From assembly GCA_963851025.1 (NCBI GenBank), contig CAWKOA010000020.1, positions 20,863 through 84,862 on the forward strand: a stretch of DNA of 64,000 nt. Reading direction: 5' to 3'. Shown here piece after piece: positions 61,781 through 64,000 of the stretch; position 1 is the first letter of the stretch; every line of letters starts with the position of its first letter. The notes beneath the pieces are model-generated. The model was given only the letters and a program-made list of their open reading frames with translations. It was not told the origin of the DNA and did no database searches. A program made the position numbers and the translations under genes. Origin of the DNA: RYN-230 sp963851025. GTDB lineage: Bacteria > Actinomycetota > Actinomycetes > Streptosporangiales > Streptosporangiaceae.

Positions 61781-63370
61781 TCAGCCGTCGTAGTGCGACG
61801 CGTGCGTATCCCGGACCACGTTCTTCTGGATCTTCCCGGTGGAGGTCTTGGGCAGCTCGTCCACCACGATCACGGCCTTCGGCACCTTGTAGCCGTCCAG
61901 CTGCCCGCGCAGCGCCTGGAGCAGGCCGGCCGGATCGATGGTCTCGCCGGGGCGGGGCACCACCACCGCGGTGATCGCCTCGGTCCAGCGGTCGTGCGGC
62001 AGCCCGACCACCACGGCCTCGGACACCCGCGGCTCGGCCGCGTACACGGCCTTCTCCACCTCGATCGAGGCCACGTTCTCGCCGCCGGTCTTGATCACGT
62101 CCTTGTAGCGGTCGGCGAACCAGAGCACGCCGTCCTCGCCGAACCGGCCCACGTCCCCGGAGTGGAACCAGCCGTGCGCGAACGCCGCGGCGGTGGCCTC
62201 CTCGTTGTGCAGGTACTCGCTCATCGTGGAGGGCCCGCGGTAGACGATCTCACCCTGCTCACCCTGGGGCAGCAGCTCGCCGTCCGGGCCCATGATCGCG
62301 ACCTGCACGCCGGTGATCGGCGTGCCGACCGCGCCGATGTGCGAGAGCTGGTGCTCGGGGCGGAACAGCGTGGTGACCGGGCTCATCTCGGTCTGGCCGA
62401 ACAGCAGCGCGAAGTCGCAGCCGAAGCCGTCCAGGCAGCGCCGGATCAGCTCGTCCGGCATGGGCGCCATGGCGTACACCGCGCGGCGCAGGCTGGAGAG
62501 GTCCCGGCCGCCGAACGACGGGTGGTCGAGCATGGCCCGGAACATCATCGGCAGCCCGAACACCTGGGTGATCTGCTCCTGCTCGATCAGGTCGAGCAGC
62601 GCTCCCGGGTCGAAGCCGCGCAGCACGTGGATGGTCGCGCCCACCATGAGCGCGGGCGTGCAGAACGCGTTCAGCTGGGCGGTGTGGAACATCGGCATCA
62701 TGGCCGCGAACCGGTCGGTGAAGTTCCAGCCGGAATCCAGGGCGCTGGACATCGACTCCAGGTAGATGGCCACGTGCGTGCCCACGACGCCCTTGGGGAA
62801 GGACGTGGTGCCGGAGGTGTACAGGTAGCTGACCGCGTCCCGGTCGTCCACGAAGCATTCCGGGTCCGCCGCCGACCCGGCGCTCCCGGCCAGGTCGGCC
62901 ACGGTGGACCAGGACCGGTCGGCGGGCTCGGCCTCGTACTGGGCGCCGGTGCCGGGCGCCACGAACACGTCGGCGATGGCCGGCACCTTGGCGACGGCGT
63001 CGCGGACGTGCGCCACCAGCTGGGCCTCGGCGACCAGGCCGCGGGCCCCGGAGTGGTCCAGCACGTAGGCCACCTCGTCCGGCCGCCAGCCGAGGTTGAT
63101 GGGCACGCAGACCAGGCCCAGCTTGGCGCAGGCGTAGTAGACGGCGAGGAACTCGGCGCTGTTGGCCGAGGCCAGGCCCAGCGCGTCCCCCCGCTGGTAA
63201 CCGCGGCCGGCCAGCCCGTGGGCGAGCTGGTTCACCCAGGCGCTGAACTCCGCGTAGGTCCACCGCCGCGCCCCGTCCACCACGGCGAGCTGGCCCGGGC
63301 GGGCCGCGGCGGACCGGGTCAGTGAGTCACCCACGTTGATCCGCTGGATGAGGTTGCGCGCGAGGTCCAC
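61781..63370 (-). CDS. AMP-forming acyl-CoA synthetase (long-chain fatty acid-CoA ligase type)
   Basis: 529 residues, ANL superfamily. P-loop SYLYTSGTTSFPKGVVGTH, A5 motif LFGQTEMSPVTTLF, A7 GWFHSGDVGRFGEDG, A8 hinge DRYKDVIKTGGENVASIEVE, and catalytic Lys in PKTSTGKIQKN. Activates a carboxylic acid via an acyl-adenylate to its CoA thioester. Upstream on the same strand is an acyl-CoA dehydrogenase, so probably an operon for acid degradation; chain length cannot be read. Confidence 0.92.
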   Translation of the reverse strand: MDLARNLIQRINVGDSLTRSAAARPGQLAVVDGARRWTYAEFSAWVNQLAHGLAGRGYQRGDALGLASANSAEFLAVYYACAKLGLVCVPINLGWRPDEVAYVLDHSGARGLVAEAQLVAHVRDAVAKVPAIADVFVAPGTGAQYEAEPADRSWSTVADLAGSAGSAADPECFVDDRDAVSYLYTSGTTSFPKGVVGTHVAIYLESMSSALDSGWNFTDRFAAMMPMFHTAQLNAFCTPALMVGATIHVLRGFDPGALLDLIEQEQITQVFGLPMMFRAMLDHPSFGGRDLSSLRRAVYAMAPMPDELIRRCLDGFGCDFALLFGQTEMSPVTTLFRPEHQLSHIGAVGTPITGVQVAIMGPDGELLPQGEQGEIVYRGPSTMSEYLHNEEATAAAFAHGWFHSGDVGRFGEDGVLWFADRYKDVIKTGGENVASIEVEKAVYAAEPRVSEAVVVGLPHDRWTEAITAVVVPRPGETIDPAGLLQALRGQLDGYKVPKAVIVVDELPKTSTGKIQKNVVRDTHASHYDG

Positions 63371-63411
63371 GGTGTCTCCCTGGTAGTGCGGTCCGCCCCC
63401 GGCCAGCAGGC

Positions 63412-64000
63412 CTAGTACGACCGTGGCAGGCCCAGGCTGTGCTGGGCCACGTAGTTGAGGATCATTTCCCGGTTCACCGGGGCCACCCGGAGCAGCCGGG
63501 CCGAGGCCCAGTAGGGCAGCAGCCCGTACTCGGTGGCGAAGCCGTTCCCGCCGTGCGTCTGCATGGCCGCGTCCGCCGCGCCGATCGCGGCCTCCGCCGC
63601 CGCGTACTTGGCCATGTTCGCCGACTCACCGGCCGGCTCGCCGTGATCGTGCTGCCAGCAGGCCTGCCGGATCATCAGCGCGGCCAGCTCGGTCTCGATC
63701 TTCGCCCGGGCCAGCGGATGGGCCACGCCCTGGTGCGTGCCGATCGGCGCGTCCCACACCTGGCGCTCGCGGGCGTACCGGGCCGCGGTGCCCAGGACGT
63801 AGCGCGCGATCCCCACGCACTGCGCGGCGCCGGTGATCCGCTCCGGGTTGAGCCCGTGGAAGATCTGCCGGAACCCGTCGCCCTCCTGGCCGACCAGCGC
63901 TTCGGGACCGACCCGCACGTCGTCGAAATGCAGCGTGAACTGCTTCTCGGGCAGCAGCAGATCGACCGGGAGCACGCTGCGTTCCAGCCCGGGCGAGTCC
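63412..64000 (-). CDS. Acyl-CoA dehydrogenase, C-terminal part (cut by window end)
   Basis: The last ~195 residues of an acyl-CoA dehydrogenase; the N-terminus lies beyond 64000. FAD/substrate-region features: FDDVRVGPEALVGQEGDGF, ARYARERQVWDAPIGTHQGV, AKYAAAEAAIGAADAAMQTH, GGNGFATEYGLLPYWASARL. GNGF with the usual catalytic-base region suggests an active enzyme. It is upstream of the acyl-CoA ligase on the same strand (41-bp gap), so the two likely act on the same substrate, with the hydratase at 58667 possibly in the same pathway. Confidence 0.9.
   Translation of the reverse strand, partial: DSPGLERSVLPVDLLLPEKQFTLHFDDVRVGPEALVGQEGDGFRQIFHGLNPERITGAAQCVGIARYVLGTAARYARERQVWDAPIGTHQGVAHPLARAKIETELAALMIRQACWQHDHGEPAGESANMAKYAAAEAAIGAADAAMQTHGGNGFATEYGLLPYWASARLLRVAPVNREMILNYVAQHSLGLPRSY

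Noticed and set aside
1..64000. tRNA or rRNA genes
   Set aside because: No T-loop GTTCRANNC with matching acceptor and anticodon arms was found by eye; a tRNAscan run would settle it.

Overview
The window is high-GC actinomycete chromosome. This rests on mycothiol glycosyltransferase MshA, the block mshA/ybjN | gpmA-senX3-regX3 and an LpqE-like lipoprotein beside carD (both arrangements known from mycobacteria), SARP/AfsR regulators, many GTG starts and 4-bp stop/start overlaps. A Streptosporangiales-like or Frankia-like actinomycete is plausible; the genus cannot be read from the sequence. No rRNA, tRNA, CRISPR array, transposase or integrase was seen.

Layout. 1-7.7 kb: cation transport, with a KimA-type K+ permease and two divergent copies of a two-gene module, each pairing a PRC-barrel/MgtE_N/CBS protein with an Nramp-like transporter. 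7.7-10.4 kb: four-gene membrane redox operon (small membrane protein, ferric-reductase-like protein, NuoF-like flavoprotein, ferredoxin). 10.6-18.9 kb: conserved core (CsoR, YbjN, MshA, phosphoglycerate mutase, SenX3/RegX3, LpqE-like lipoprotein, thioredoxin-like protein, CarD, IspF). 18.9-26.5 kb: accessory insert between ispF and cysS (SARP-ATPase regulator, DrrAB-like ABC exporter, PPOX flavoprotein, DUF2637-type membrane protein). 27.1-29.6 kb: cysS and rlmB. 29.6-37 kb: mixed metabolism and regulation (Gfo/Idh/MocA oxidoreductase, IclR, phosphoesterase, MBL hydrolase, SnoaL-like, GAF-like, MFS). 37-49 kb: carbon and redox metabolism (transketolase, three-gene GMC dehydrogenase operon, ChaB, Zn alcohol dehydrogenase, SigB/SigF-type sigma factor, enolase-superfamily enzyme, pyruvate-oxidase-like ThDP enzyme, Lrp regulator with divergent EamA exporter). 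50-58.6 kb: cell wall and envelope quality control (LysM/transglycosylase, IlvX-like ThDP enzyme, lipoprotein plus divergent FtsH, HExxH mini-protein, glutaminyl cyclase, HtrA). 58.7-64 kb: enoyl-CoA hydratase, FHA protein with an unknown partner, acyl-CoA ligase and acyl-CoA dehydrogenase (cut by the window end).

Reading caveat. Many genes in 0-7.7 kb and 35-49 kb are interrupted by single-base frameshifts. Nearly every one that can be resolved is one extra base (usually C or G), and removing it restores a conserved reading frame and a total length divisible by three. I therefore read them as probable sequence errors and give each gene its full restored span; genes with three or more interruptions are typed pseudogene because that is what the bases as given encode. 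The core genes and the last 14 kb are free of them.
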